Shown in pieces: positions 43,944-52,732 of a stretch of DNA of 64,000 nucleotides. The stretch comes from Pseudomonas xionganensis. Its GTDB lineage: Bacteria; Pseudomonadota; Gammaproteobacteria; Pseudomonadales; Pseudomonadaceae. Location of the stretch: contig NZ_WKJZ01000003.1 of the NCBI RefSeq assembly GCF_009763245.1, forward strand, positions 124,001-188,000, read 5' to 3'. How positions within the stretch are numbered: the stretch's first letter is position 1; every line of letters starts with the position of its first letter. Position numbers and translations under genes: made by a program. The notes under the pieces were generated by a model. That model was not told the origin of the DNA. It saw only the letters and a list, made by a program, of their open reading frames with translations, and ran no database searches.

Positions 43944-44222
43944 GCATGTCCGTCATTGCGACGCGGATAGCGTCCTTTCCTCGCCTGCCTGGTTGAGCAG
44001 TGCGGACCCGGCTGCCGGGACGATCCGATAAGACCGCCGGCGGCCACCGACCTGATTGGGTACGGCGGCTGGACTTGTGGTCCGGGCCTTGAAGCTGGGA
44101 TAAAGCTTAAGCCAGCGGTGACGACAGATGATTGCGAATATTGCTTAAATACCCATCACTTGCGCAATTATCCACCAATACATAATCATTGACGGCAATC
44201 AGAAGATAAAAGAGCGTCAACA
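43944..44222. other. Intergenic region upstream of the Lrp-family gene
   Basis: Together with the terminator this 329-base gap has no gene. Bases about 44105-44222 are AT-rich with several ATTG/CAAT motifs, as expected for an autoregulated Lrp promoter. The preceding 160 bases are GC-rich and show no recognised RNA or repeat. Confidence 0.4.
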
Positions 44223-44708
44223 ATGAACAAACTCGACCGCTACGACCTGAATATTCTTGCCGAACTGCAGCGCGATGCCGGCCTGTCCAACCAGGAACTG
44301 GCCGAGCGCATCGGCCTGTCACCCTCGCCCTGCTCACGGCGGGTCAAACAACTTCAGGACGACGGCTATATCCTCGGCCAGGTGGCCCTGCTTGACCGCA
44401 AACAGCTGGGCCTGACCCTCACCGCCTATGTGCTGATTGGCATGGACAAGCACACGCCCGAGCGCTTCGAGCACTTTCAGGAGCAGATTCGCCGCTGCCC
44501 CGAGGTGCTGGAGTGCAGCCTGGTCACCGGCATGGATGCCGACTACCAGCTCAAGGTGGTGGTGCCGGATATGGATCACTACCAGAAGTTTCTGCTCGGC
44601 ACCCTGACCCGGATCGAGGGCGTATCCAGCGTACGTTCCAGCTTTGTCCTGCAGCAGATCCTGTCCACCACCCAGCTGCCCCTGCAGCATCTGCGCAGCA
44701 GCCTGTGA
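44223..44708 (+). CDS. Lrp/AsnC-family transcriptional regulator
   Basis: A 161-residue leucine-responsive-type regulator. The N-terminal helix-turn-helix is LDRYDLNILAELQRDAGLSNQELAERIGLSPSPCSRRVKQL, and the C-terminal RAM domain has the ligand-binding GMDADYQLKVVVPDMDHYQKFLLGTL. The effector is unknown. It corresponds to PA3965 by place and is followed by the DUF2788 gene. Confidence 0.92.
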   Translation: MNKLDRYDLNILAELQRDAGLSNQELAERIGLSPSPCSRRVKQLQDDGYILGQVALLDRKQLGLTLTAYVLIGMDKHTPERFEHFQEQIRRCPEVLECSLVTGMDADYQLKVVVPDMDHYQKFLLGTLTRIEGVSSVRSSFVLQQILSTTQLPLQHLRSSL

Positions 44709-44732
44709 CAAGGTGACGCGGGCGCCAGAACG

Positions 44733-44760
44733 CTGACAAACACGGCGGCGCGGGTATAAT
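44733..44760 (+). promoter_or_regulatory. Sigma-70 promoter of the DUF2788 gene
   Basis: CTGACA (44733-44738) and TATAAT (44755-44760) with a 16-base spacer, both near consensus, 126 bases before the ATG. Confidence 0.65.
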
Positions 44761-44885
44761 CGCGGCCATTTTGCTGTGCCTTGTGTGGCCCGCCATAAGA
44801 GCCCTGCGCTCATAGAACAACAAGCTGCCTTGCCCACCTGCTGCCCTTTGCGGCTGCACAGCATCGTCTTGCCCAAGAGGTTGCG

Positions 44886-45089
44886 ATGGAACCCGAAGTC
44901 TTTGAAGAACTGATGATGACCGTGCTGGTGGGCGGCCTGGTGCTGTTTATGGCCTTTATCGTCTGGGACCTGGCGAAAAAGTCCAAGGCCGGACGCTTCG
45001 GCAGCATGATTCTGTTTCTCGGCCTGGGCCTGGGCGTGCTCGGTTTTATCATCAAGACCTTTGTGATTGCCGGCCTCGAAGGCGTTTAA
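44886..45089 (+). CDS. DUF2788 small membrane protein
   Basis: A 67-residue protein with two hydrophobic segments (MTVLVGGLVLFMAFIVWDLA and MILFLGLGLGVLGFIIKTFVIAGL) separated by a short basic loop. It matches the DUF2788 family found next to Lrp regulators in Pseudomonas. No function is known. GAGG lies about seven bases before the ATG. Confidence 0.85.
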   Translation: MEPEVFEELMMTVLVGGLVLFMAFIVWDLAKKSKAGRFGSMILFLGLGLGVLGFIIKTFVIAGLEGV

Positions 45090-45303
45090 GGACTTATTCA
45101 CAGTCTGCTGCGCGTCGGCCCTGCTGCGTTAAGAACAGGCTCGGAAAGCCGCTTGCGGCTAACGCACTTCAGTGCGGCCCCGAAGGGGTGAGCGGAGCGA
45201 GTAATGCTCATGTACAAAAGTACACTGCGCTTGCTCCTCTGTTTTTGCCTTGCATGACGCTAGCGCGCAAGCCCCTGAATAGACTCTTCCTCATTTTATT
45301 TCT
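45090..45303. repeat. Structured dispersed intergenic element
   Basis: A run of short hairpins: AGCCGC-TT-GCGGCT, GCAC-TTCA-GTGC, CCCC-GAA-GGGG and TGTAC-AAAA-GTACA, followed by TTTTTGCC. I recall a very similar block recurring between genes in other Pseudomonas genomes; only one copy is in this window, so the repeat assignment is from memory. Confidence 0.5.
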
Positions 45304-45337
45304 CCCGGCCGCCCAAACAGGGCGGCCGGGCTGTGTT
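45304..45337 (+). terminator. Hairpin terminator in the globin leader
   Basis: A perfect 11-base stem CCCGGCCGCCC/GGGCGGCCGGG with a five-base loop, then CTGTGTTTT. It ends only 15 bases before the globin start codon, so it either stops read-through from the DUF2788 gene or regulates entry into the globin gene. Confidence 0.6.
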
Positions 45338-45351
45338 TTGCTGGAGTTCCA

Positions 45352-45744
45352 ATGAAAGCCACCGACCGCGTCATGCAGAGCTACGGGCGCTGCTGCGCCA
45401 GCCCGGATTTTTTCGACAGTTTCTACCGCCACTTCCTGGCCAGCTCACCGGCCATTCGCGAGAAGTTCGCCAAAACCGAGATGAGCGGACAGAAACAACT
45501 GCTGCGCCAGGGCATCCTCAACCTGGTGATGTTTGCCCGCGGCATGCCCGACAGTAAACTGCGCGCCCTCGGCCAGTCGCACTCGCGCACGGGGTTCGAT
45601 ATCCGCCCCGAGCTGTACGATCTGTGGCAGGACGCCCTGCTGCTGACCATCGGCGAGCATGACCCGCAGTGCTGCAGCGACACCCGCCTGGCCTGGCGCG
45701 AAGTGCTGAACAAGGGCATCTCGGTGATCAAGGCCGGCTACTGA
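45352..45744 (+). CDS. Single-domain globin
   Basis: A 130-residue globin-family protein. YRHFLASSPAIREKF resembles helices B-C of the fold and ALGQSHSRTGFDIRPELYDLW holds the candidate proximal (F8) histidine. Such proteins bind heme and oxygen or nitric oxide. It has no reductase domain, so it is not a flavohemoglobin. GGAG lies just before the ATG, downstream of the hairpin described above. Confidence 0.8.
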   Translation: MKATDRVMQSYGRCCASPDFFDSFYRHFLASSPAIREKFAKTEMSGQKQLLRQGILNLVMFARGMPDSKLRALGQSHSRTGFDIRPELYDLWQDALLLTIGEHDPQCCSDTRLAWREVLNKGISVIKAGY

Positions 45745-45769
45745 GCCTCAGCACCGCTTGAACCGCCTG

Positions 45770-46399
45770 TCACTCCAGCCGCGCCGGCACCTCGCGCCAC
45801 TGCCCCGGCTGCAGGCCGTCCAGGCGCCAGGGGCCAATGGCCACGCGCACCAGACGTAGCGTCGGCAGGCCCACGGCGGCAGTCATGCGCCGCACCTGGC
45901 GGTTGCGCCCCTCGCGGATCACCAGCTCCAGCCAGGCGGTGGGCACGCTCTTGCGAAAGCGCACTGGCGGATTGCGTTCCCACAACTGTGGCGTCTCCAG
46001 CAGGCGCGCTTCGGCCGGCAGGGTCGGCCCGTCGTTCAGCGTGACGCCCTCGCGCAGCTGCTGCAGCTGCGCCGCGCTCGGCTCACCCTCCACCTGCACC
46101 CAGTAGGTCTTGGCCAGCTTGTGCTTGGGGTCGGCGATACGCGCCTGCAGGCCGCCATCATTGGTCAACAGCAGCAGGCCTTCGCTGTCGCGGTCCAGAC
46201 GCCCGGCCGGATAAACGCCAGGCACGTCGACAAAGTCCTTGAGGGTGGCGCGGCCCTGGTCATCATTGAACTGGGTCAGCACATCGAAGGGTTTGTTCAG
46301 CAGGATCAGTCGCGGCTCGGCCGGCGGTGCCTTGGCCACGCGGCGCGGGGCCGGCTTGCCGGCGGGACGGCGGGGAGCGGGACGGGACGGGCGAGACAT
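45770..46399 (-). CDS. rluE: rRNA pseudouridine synthase, RluE-like
   Basis: A 209-residue RsuA-family pseudouridine synthase. The catalytic aspartate is in [17 protein letters not shown], and [23 protein letters not shown] is the family's C-terminal motif. A basic proline-rich N-terminus ([19 protein letters not shown]) precedes the domain and replaces an S4 domain, as in RluE. It modifies 23S rRNA. The start at MSRPSRP is inferred from the conserved region, as upstream codons appear non-coding. Confidence 0.9.
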   Translation of the reverse strand: MSRPSRPAPRRPAGKPAPRRVAKAPPAEPRLILLNKPFDVLTQFNDDQGRATLKDFVDVPGVYPAGRLDRDSEGLLLLTNDGGLQARIADPKHKLAKTYWVQVEGEPSAAQLQQLREGVTLNDGPTLPAEARLLETPQLWERNPPVRFRKSVPTAWLELVIREGRNRQVRRMTAAVGLPTLRLVRVAIGPWRLDGLQPGQWREVPARLE

Positions 46400-46575
46400 G
46401 GGCGATCCGGCAGAGGCTGACAGGGGCGGCCAGTGTAACCGAGCCCAGCGGCCAGTTCGCAGGCTGCCAGCACCAGGCAAAGCGCAGCGCCATTATCAGC
46501 AACACTTATCCAGCGCCCGGAAGCCCGCGGGGCGGCTATGCTGGCTGGGTTATGTCTTTCTGCGAGGCTGTTTGC

Positions 46576-47610
46576 ATGAGCTTGTCCGAATCCGTCGTCG
46601 ATACCTTTACCGGCTGGGCCGCCACCGCCCCCGGTGCCCCCCTCGAACCGCACAGCTACGACCCCGGCCCGCTCGGCGCCGAGGAGGTGGAAGTGGCGGT
46701 GGAATACTGCGGCATCTGCCACTCCGACCAGTCGATGATCGACAACGAATGGGGCATGAGCCGCTACCCCTTTATCCCTGGGCATGAGGTGGTCGGCACC
46801 ATCGTGCGCGTCGGCGCCCAGGTGCGCGGCCTCAAGCTTGGCCAGCGGGTCGGCATCGGCTGGTACAAGGGCAGCTGCATGCACTGCGGCTCCTGCATGG
46901 AGGGTTCGCACCAGCTATGCGGCACGGTCAAACCCACCATAGTCGGCAGCCACGGCGGCTTTGCCGACCGCTTGCGCAGCCACTGGGCCTGGGCCATCCC
47001 GCTGCCGGACGGCCTCGACCCGGCCCTGGTCGGCCCGCTGTTCTGCGCTGGCTCCACGGTGTTCAGCCCGCTGCTGGAGTTCGGCGTCAAACCCACCGAC
47101 CGGGTCGGTGTGGTCGGCATCGGCGGTCTCGGCCATCTGGCCCTGGGCTTTCTCAATGCCTGGGGTTGCGAGGTGACGGCCTTTACCTCTTCCCTGAACA
47201 AGCAGGACGAAGCCAAGCGCCTGGGCGCGCACAAGGTGGTGGCCTCCACCGACAGCGCCGCGCTCAAGGCCATCGCGGGCAGCCTGGATTTTCTCCTGGT
47301 GACCGCCAGCGCCGACCTGGACTGGAATGCCATGCTCGGCACCCTGAGCGGCAAGGGCCGCCTGCATTTTGTTGGCATCGTGCCGAGCGCCATTCCAGTG
47401 CATGTGTTCAGCCTGATCCCGCAGCAGAAGAGCCTGTCCGGCTCGCCGGTGGGCTCGCCTTCGAGCATGGCGACCATGCTGGAGTTCTGCGCCCGTCATC
47501 AGATCCTGCCCCAGGTCGAGCACTTCCCCATGAGCCGGGTCAACGACGCCATCGACCACCTGCGCAGCGGCAAGGCGCGCTACCGGGTGGTGCTGGACGC
47601 CAGCCGCTGA
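46576..47610 (+). CDS. Zinc-dependent alcohol/aldehyde dehydrogenase
   Basis: A 344-residue medium-chain dehydrogenase. The catalytic-zinc ligands are in CGICHSD and GHEVVG, the structural-zinc cysteines in CMHCGSCMEGSHQLC, and the NAD(P)-binding motif is GIGGLGHLALG. It is closest by pattern to the YahK/Ahr NADPH-dependent aldehyde reductase branch, cytoplasmic; the substrate is inferred to be a broad range of aldehydes. It lies alone on the plus strand. Confidence 0.9.
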   Translation: MSLSESVVDTFTGWAATAPGAPLEPHSYDPGPLGAEEVEVAVEYCGICHSDQSMIDNEWGMSRYPFIPGHEVVGTIVRVGAQVRGLKLGQRVGIGWYKGSCMHCGSCMEGSHQLCGTVKPTIVGSHGGFADRLRSHWAWAIPLPDGLDPALVGPLFCAGSTVFSPLLEFGVKPTDRVGVVGIGGLGHLALGFLNAWGCEVTAFTSSLNKQDEAKRLGAHKVVASTDSAALKAIAGSLDFLLVTASADLDWNAMLGTLSGKGRLHFVGIVPSAIPVHVFSLIPQQKSLSGSPVGSPSSMATMLEFCARHQILPQVEHFPMSRVNDAIDHLRSGKARYRVVLDASR

Positions 47611-47613
47611 GAC

Positions 47614-48957
47614 TCAGGCGAGCGGCCAGGCTGCCACGATGCCTTCCAGGGCACGCTTGAGCTCGGCGCGACTGGCCGCGGCGGCCAGGCTGACGCGCGC
47701 CGCGTGCCCCGGATTGGCCTCAATGGCGAACACCTCGGCCGGCACCACCTCCACACCGTGCTGCCGGCAGGCCTCGGCCAGGCCGGCCGGTGGCGCGCTA
47801 TCCAGCCACAGATGCGGCGCTGCAGCCCTGCCCTGCGGTATGCGCGGCCCGAGCACGCGCGCGGCCAGGCGCCAGCGCTGCTGCAATTCCTCGATCTGCC
47901 AGGCCAGGCGCTGTTCGGCGACGCCGCTTTCGATCCATTCACAGGCCAGCACCAGGCTCAGCGGCGCCACCGCCCAGCGGGTGGCCTGGGCTTCGGGATC
48001 GATGCGTTCGAGCAGCTCCGACGCGCCGGCGATAAAGCCCAGGCGCAAGCCCGGGGCGACGCTCTTGGACAGGCTGCTGATCAGCAGGCAGCGCTCGGGC
48101 GCCTGTACCGCCAGCGGCGCCTCGCTGCCGAGCACGCCGTAGACATCATCCTCGACGATCCACAAACCACGGCGCCGCGCCACCTCGGCGATGGCGGCGC
48201 GGCGCTCGGCGTCCAGGCTGGCGCCGGTGGGGTTCTGCAGGCAGGGCGTGAGCACCGCCACGCGGGCGCCGGTAGCGCGTGCCTGGCGGTCGAGGTCGTC
48301 GGGCAGGATGCCGCATTCGTCCATCGCCACACCATGCAGCGGCAGGCGCAACTGACGTGCAGCGGCCTTGATCCCCGGCGCGGTGAAGCGCTCCACCAAC
48401 ACCGGCTCGCCGGCCTCGCACAGCGCCAGCAGCGCCGCTGACACGCCCTGCTGGGCGCCGGCGCAGAGCAGCAGGCCGTTCGGCGCCAGTTCCAGGCCAC
48501 GGCGGCGCAGCCAGGTGGCGCCGGCCAGGTGCGCGCGCTCGACCAACGACGCCGAGGGGTAGGCCTGCAGCGCATCCAGCTCGCCCCGTGCAGCCAACGC
48601 GGCGAGGCTGGCGGATAAATCATGGTTATCCGGATCATGCACCGGCACGTTGGTCGACAGGTCGATCAACTCGCCCTGCGCAGCCGGTTGCTTGAGACGA
48701 AACAGGCTGGCCTCACGGCTGCCGGCCAGTACGTAGGTGCCACGGCCGACCTCGCCGGACACCAGATGCCGACGCGCCGCCTCGCGGTAGGCGAGCATCA
48801 CCGTGCTCGGATTGATGCCCAGCGTCCAGGCCAGGCGGCGCTGCGGCGGCAGGCGCTCACCGGGCTTGAGCTCGCCGCGGCCGATGGCGGTAGCGATGGC
48901 CTCGACCAAGGCCAAGTAGGTGGGCAAGGAACTGCTGGACAGGTCAGGAAGCCACAT
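47614..48957 (-). CDS. MocR/GntR-family regulator with aminotransferase domain
   Basis: A 447-residue regulator. An N-terminal GntR-type winged helix-turn-helix (LALVEAIATAIGRGELKPGERLPPQRRLAWTLGINPSTVMLAYREA) is joined to a fold-type-I aminotransferase-like domain, with the PLP lysine in LISSLSKSVAPGLRLG. MocR proteins sense PLP or amino-derived ligands and bind direct repeats in divergent promoters. The divergent threonine-dehydratase gene begins 80 bases away. The MWLPDLSSSSLPTY start is used. Confidence 0.9.
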   Translation of the reverse strand: MWLPDLSSSSLPTYLALVEAIATAIGRGELKPGERLPPQRRLAWTLGINPSTVMLAYREAARRHLVSGEVGRGTYVLAGSREASLFRLKQPAAQGELIDLSTNVPVHDPDNHDLSASLAALAARGELDALQAYPSASLVERAHLAGATWLRRRGLELAPNGLLLCAGAQQGVSAALLALCEAGEPVLVERFTAPGIKAAARQLRLPLHGVAMDECGILPDDLDRQARATGARVAVLTPCLQNPTGASLDAERRAAIAEVARRRGLWIVEDDVYGVLGSEAPLAVQAPERCLLISSLSKSVAPGLRLGFIAGASELLERIDPEAQATRWAVAPLSLVLACEWIESGVAEQRLAWQIEELQQRWRLAARVLGPRIPQGRAAAPHLWLDSAPPAGLAEACRQHGVEVVPAEVFAIEANPGHAARVSLAAAASRAELKRALEGIVAAWPLA

Positions 48958-48965
48958 TGCTTGCC

Positions 48966-48993
48966 ATGCAATATAAATATTTACCCATACAAT
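48966..48993. promoter_or_regulatory. Direct-repeat operator candidate between the MocR and dehydratase genes
   Basis: ATGCAAT (48966-48972) and ATACAAT (48987-48993) lie 21 bases apart start to start, two helical turns, in an AT-rich stretch of the 80-base divergent promoter. The spacing and placement fit MocR-type operators. Confidence 0.4.
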
Positions 48994-49037
48994 GCACCGC
49001 ACTAGCATCGAGGTCAACGCCACCCGGAGTGCCCGTC

Positions 49038-50009
49038 ATGTTTGACCTCGCCCAACTGCGCCAGAGCGCTGAACTGGTTCACCGCCATATGGCAGCCACG
49101 CCGCAACTGGCCTGGCCATTACTGGCCCAGCGCCTGGGTTGCGAGACATGGGTCAAGCACGAGAACCACGCCCCCACCGCCGCCTTCAAGGTACGCGGCG
49201 GGCTGGTCTATATCGACGCCCTGCGGCGCCGTGAGCCGCAGGTGCGCGGGCTGGTCACCGCCACCCGCGGCAACCACGGTCAGAGCCTGGCGCTGGCAGC
49301 GCGCGCGGCGGGTCTGACGATCCGCATTGTGGTGCCGCACGGCAATGCCCGCGAGAAGAACGCTGCGATGCGCGCCCTCGGCGCCGAGGTGATCGAGCAC
49401 GGCCGCGACTTCGACGAAGCGCGCGCCGAGGCTGTACGCCTGGCCGAACGCGATGGCCTGCACTGGGTGCCATCCCTGCACGAGGATCTGGTGCGCGGCG
49501 TGGCCACCTATGCCCTGGAACTGCTGGAAGCGGTACCGAACCTGCGTCGGGTGTATGTGCCCATCGGCCTCGGCTCAGGCATCTGCGGGATGATTCGCAC
49601 CCGTGACCTGCTCGGCCTCGACACCGAGATAATCGGCGTGGTGGCCAGCGGCGCCGACGCCTATGCGCGAAGCTTCGAACAGGGCTGCCTGGTGCAGACC
49701 GAACGCGCCGACACCCTGGCCGACGGCATGGCCTGCCGTCAGCCGCAGCAGCTGGCGCTGGACATCATCCGCGCCGGCGCCGCGCGCATCGTGCGGGTGG
49801 ACGACGAGGAAATCCGCGCCGCCATCCGCGCCTATCACGAGGACACCCACAACCTAGCCGAAGGTGCCGGCGCAGCAGCGTTGGCCGCCCTGATGCAGGA
49901 GCGCGAACACAACGCCGGCCAACGCGTGGCCGTGGTGCTCAGCGGCGCCAATATCGACCGCACGGCGCTGGCCGAACTGCTGCGCGACGAAGCGCCGGCC
50001 GCAGCCTGA
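49038..50009 (+). CDS. Threonine dehydratase-like PLP enzyme
   Basis: A 323-residue fold-type-II PLP enzyme. The PLP lysine is in APTAAFKVRGG, with VTATRGNHGQSLALAARAAG and the phosphate loop IGLGSGICGM. There is no C-terminal ACT domain, so it is not the isoleucine-sensitive biosynthetic form; it may act on threonine, serine or hydroxyaspartate. It is divergent from a MocR regulator that is probably its regulator. The start at 49038 is used; the upstream codons are not conserved. Confidence 0.88.
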   Translation: MFDLAQLRQSAELVHRHMAATPQLAWPLLAQRLGCETWVKHENHAPTAAFKVRGGLVYIDALRRREPQVRGLVTATRGNHGQSLALAARAAGLTIRIVVPHGNAREKNAAMRALGAEVIEHGRDFDEARAEAVRLAERDGLHWVPSLHEDLVRGVATYALELLEAVPNLRRVYVPIGLGSGICGMIRTRDLLGLDTEIIGVVASGADAYARSFEQGCLVQTERADTLADGMACRQPQQLALDIIRAGAARIVRVDDEEIRAAIRAYHEDTHNLAEGAGAAALAALMQEREHNAGQRVAVVLSGANIDRTALAELLRDEAPAAA

Positions 50010-50010
50010 C

Positions 50011-51483
50011 TCAGCGGAACGGCGGCTCGTCGAAGCTCCTGAGCTTGCGCGAGTGCAGCGAGTCGAGCTGGTTGCGCATCAGTTCCAGGGCGGCGATGCC
50101 GATGTGCAGGTGCTGGGTCACGGCGCGTTCGTAGAAGGCCCCGGCCGCGCCGGGCAGTTTGATTTCGCTGTGCAGGGGCTTGTCGGATACGCACAGCAGG
50201 GTGCCGTAGGGTACCCGCAGGCGATAGCCTTGCGCTGCGATGGTGCCGCTTTCCATGTCCACCGCCACGGCGCGGGACAGGTTGATCAGCGGCCTTTCCT
50301 GGGCCCAGCGAAGCTCCCAGTTGCGGTCGTCGTAGGTCAGCACGGTGCCGGTGCGCAGGCGCTTCTTCAGCTCGTCGCCCTGCTCCCCGGTAACCTGCCG
50401 GGCCGCCTCCTGCAACGCCTGCTGCACCTCGGCCAGGGCCGGCAACGGAATGTTCGGCGGCAACACCCGATCGAGGATGCCGTCGCGGCGCATATAGGCG
50501 TGGGCCAGCACGTAGTCGCCGATGGTCTGCGACTGACGCAGGCCGCCGCAGTGGCCGATCATCAGCCAGCAGTGCGGGCGCAGCACGGCCAGGTGGTCGG
50601 TGATGTTCTTGGCGTTGGAGGGGCCGACGCCGATATTGACCAGGGTCACGCCATGGCCGTCTTCGGCCTGCAGGTGGTAGGCCGGCATCTGGTAGCGGTG
50701 CCAGATGACGTTCTCGATGATGGCCTGCATCTCGCCTTCGGCCATGCCGCGCTCGATCACCACATTGCCCGGTAGCACCATGCGGGTGAAACGCGATTCA
50801 CCCACCAGCATGTCCAGGCCATAGCGGATAAATTGGTCGACGTAGCGGTGGTAGTTGGTCAGCAGAATCCACGGCTGCACATGGCGCCAGTCGCTGCCGG
50901 TGTAATGCACCAGGCGGCGCAGGGAGAAGTCCACCCGCGCCGCATCGAACAGTGCCAGCGGCAGCGGGTCGGTGTTCTCCCAGTCGTACAGGCCATCGGC
51001 GGTGCCGTCGGTGGCGGCGGACAGGTCGGTGCTGGGGAACACCCGCGCCAGCTCGGCGGCGGTCACCCCGCTGCCGGCCAGTTCGTCGCCCTGCTCGACC
51101 ACATAGGGATAGGGGATGTTCTGCTGACTCATGCCCACTTCCACCCGCACGGTGAAGTCGCTCATCAGGGGCTGCAACTGCTCCAGCAGGTATTTGCGAA
51201 AGGCCGCCGGCTGGGTCACGGTGACGCTGTAGGTACCCGGCACCTGCACCTTGGCGTAGGCGCGCACAGTGGTGGGCACCTCGCCCTGGCACAGGTAGGT
51301 CAGGCGCAGCTCCGGGTAACGGAACTGGCACTGCTCGGCGGCATCCGGCTTGCTGCGGGTTTTCAGATAGCGCTTGAGCGCCTGGCTCAGGGCCGTGCTG
51401 GCCTGCTGATGCAGCTCGGCAAGCCGGTCCACTGCTTCTTCGGCCGTATGGGCCACCACGAAATCATCGGCACAGGGATTCAC
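50011..51483 (-). CDS. amn: AMP nucleosidase
   Basis: A 490-residue AMP nucleosidase, close to E. coli Amn (484). It hydrolyses AMP to adenine and ribose 5-phosphate. The N-terminal domain has PELRLTYLCQGEVPTTVRAYAKVQVPGTYSVTVTQPA, and the phosphorylase-like catalytic domain has NIGVGPSNAKNITDH, MIGHCGGLRQSQTIGDYVLA and VAVDMESGTIAAQGYR. It lies at the position of PA3970. The dehydratase gene ends one base away, on the other strand. Confidence 0.95.
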   Translation of the reverse strand: MNPCADDFVVAHTAEEAVDRLAELHQQASTALSQALKRYLKTRSKPDAAEQCQFRYPELRLTYLCQGEVPTTVRAYAKVQVPGTYSVTVTQPAAFRKYLLEQLQPLMSDFTVRVEVGMSQQNIPYPYVVEQGDELAGSGVTAAELARVFPSTDLSAATDGTADGLYDWENTDPLPLALFDAARVDFSLRRLVHYTGSDWRHVQPWILLTNYHRYVDQFIRYGLDMLVGESRFTRMVLPGNVVIERGMAEGEMQAIIENVIWHRYQMPAYHLQAEDGHGVTLVNIGVGPSNAKNITDHLAVLRPHCWLMIGHCGGLRQSQTIGDYVLAHAYMRRDGILDRVLPPNIPLPALAEVQQALQEAARQVTGEQGDELKKRLRTGTVLTYDDRNWELRWAQERPLINLSRAVAVDMESGTIAAQGYRLRVPYGTLLCVSDKPLHSEIKLPGAAGAFYERAVTQHLHIGIAALELMRNQLDSLHSRKLRSFDEPPFR

Positions 51484-51548
51484 AAGACACCTTCCTGGTT
51501 GAGCACACGGGCTCTATCTTGCCTGCTCGCAGCCAGCCGGGATAGCCG

Positions 51549-51878
51549 TCATTGCAGCAGTCGGGCCAGATCCTCGGGCAGCGGTTGCGGGGTCAGGGGG
51601 CCGACCCGGCGCGTGCCGGGATTGCCCAGGGGATACAGCCCCAGCAGCGAGCCGACACTGCCGGGCAGGCGCAGCAGCTGCGCGCCGGCCTCGGCCCAGT
51701 CATGCTGACGCCAGGCCCACAGCAGCATCAGCCAGTGGCTGTAGCCGTGCTGCAGAAAACTCGGCTGGCCGAGGATATGGGCGCGCTCCAGATGATTCAG
51801 CTCGGCGAATGCATCACCACCTCGACGCTGGATGCGCGCCTGTTGCAGCTCATGGTGAAAGGCTTGGGAACGGGTCAT
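51549..51878 (-). CDS. DUF3703 protein
   Basis: A 109-residue helical protein: MTRSQAFHHELQQARIQRRGGDAFAELNHLERAHILGQPSFLQHGYSHWLMLLWAWRQHDWAEAGAQL. This pattern, including HLERAHILGQ and H-x4-HW, belongs to the DUF3703 family of unknown function; the conserved histidines could bind a metal. The start is at MTRSQ, with no homology in the 13 codons before. It is a single gene. Confidence 0.78.
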   Translation of the reverse strand: MTRSQAFHHELQQARIQRRGGDAFAELNHLERAHILGQPSFLQHGYSHWLMLLWAWRQHDWAEAGAQLLRLPGSVGSLLGLYPLGNPGTRRVGPLTPQPLPEDLARLLQ

Positions 51879-51982
51879 GACGGCACTCCTGAAATAAATG
51901 ACCGGCACAGTCTGCAAGCTGCGGGCGGCCCCCAGGTCAAGAGGCTACGCTTGCCTTGTGCAGCGTCAGCAAGGAGCCCTGA

Positions 51983-52714
51983 ATGTCACGCCTGTTTGCA
52001 CTTTGCCTGCTCTATATGCTGCCTGGCGCATTGCTGGCCAGCGAACTGGATGGCCACTACCGGGCGCTGCTCGACGAGGTACCGAGCGAACTGATCCTGC
52101 ACAGCCAGGGCCAGGAGGTGACGGGGGAGTATGTGGAGAACGGCCAGCTGCGCCTGCAACTCAAGGGCCAGTTCGATGGTGAACTGCTGAGCGCCGCCAT
52201 CCACGATGCGCAGTCCGGCCAGCACCTGGCCAACCTCAATGCCAGCTATGCCAACGACCAGCTCAACACCCGCATCGCCGCACGCAACCCGGCAACCGGC
52301 GAGGTGCTGGAGCGCGATGCCCTGTTCCAGCGCTATACACCGCCCCCTGCGCCCATTCCCACCCCCGAGGTGGACCCGCTACGCGACCCGAGCCTGATCG
52401 GCACCTGGGTACATGAGCAGATCATCACCAGTGCCAGCGCCAGCTACGCCTCCATGACCAGCCTGCAGATTCTGCAACTGAATGCCGACGGCAGCGTCAG
52501 CCAGTGGAACCGTACCCAGGCCGGCGGGCAGAACTGGAGCGCCGACAGCCCCGGCGAGCTGCAATACCGCGGCCAGTGGCAAAGCCGCGATGGTCTGCTG
52601 CAGGTGCAGCTACTCGGCCACAGCGACTTCCAGCCAGCCGCCCGCTACCACTTCAGCGAGCAATACCTGGTGACCGAAAGCAATACTGGGCGGATGGTCT
52701 GGTATAGACGCTAG
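51983..52714 (+). CDS. Secreted protein of unknown function
   Basis: A 243-residue protein with a signal peptide (LFALCLLYMLPGALLAS). After cleavage there are two beta-rich regions separated by a proline-rich linker (RYTPPPAPIPTPEVDP): residues about 18-110 (LDGHYRALLDEVPSELILHSQGQEVTGEYVENGQ) and about 130-243 (LIGTWVHEQIITSAS...RGQWQSRDGLL). No domain was recognised. It is on the opposite strand to its neighbours. Confidence 0.72.
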   Translation: MSRLFALCLLYMLPGALLASELDGHYRALLDEVPSELILHSQGQEVTGEYVENGQLRLQLKGQFDGELLSAAIHDAQSGQHLANLNASYANDQLNTRIAARNPATGEVLERDALFQRYTPPPAPIPTPEVDPLRDPSLIGTWVHEQIITSASASYASMTSLQILQLNADGSVSQWNRTQAGGQNWSADSPGELQYRGQWQSRDGLLQVQLLGHSDFQPAARYHFSEQYLVTESNTGRMVWYRR

Positions 52715-52732
52715 CAGCCTGCTAGGCCCGAC

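Noticed and set aside
43944..44100. A structured RNA in the GC-rich part of the gap before the Lrp gene
   Set aside because: Short GC-rich pairings exist, but no extended stem, known motif or promoter/terminator pair frames them.
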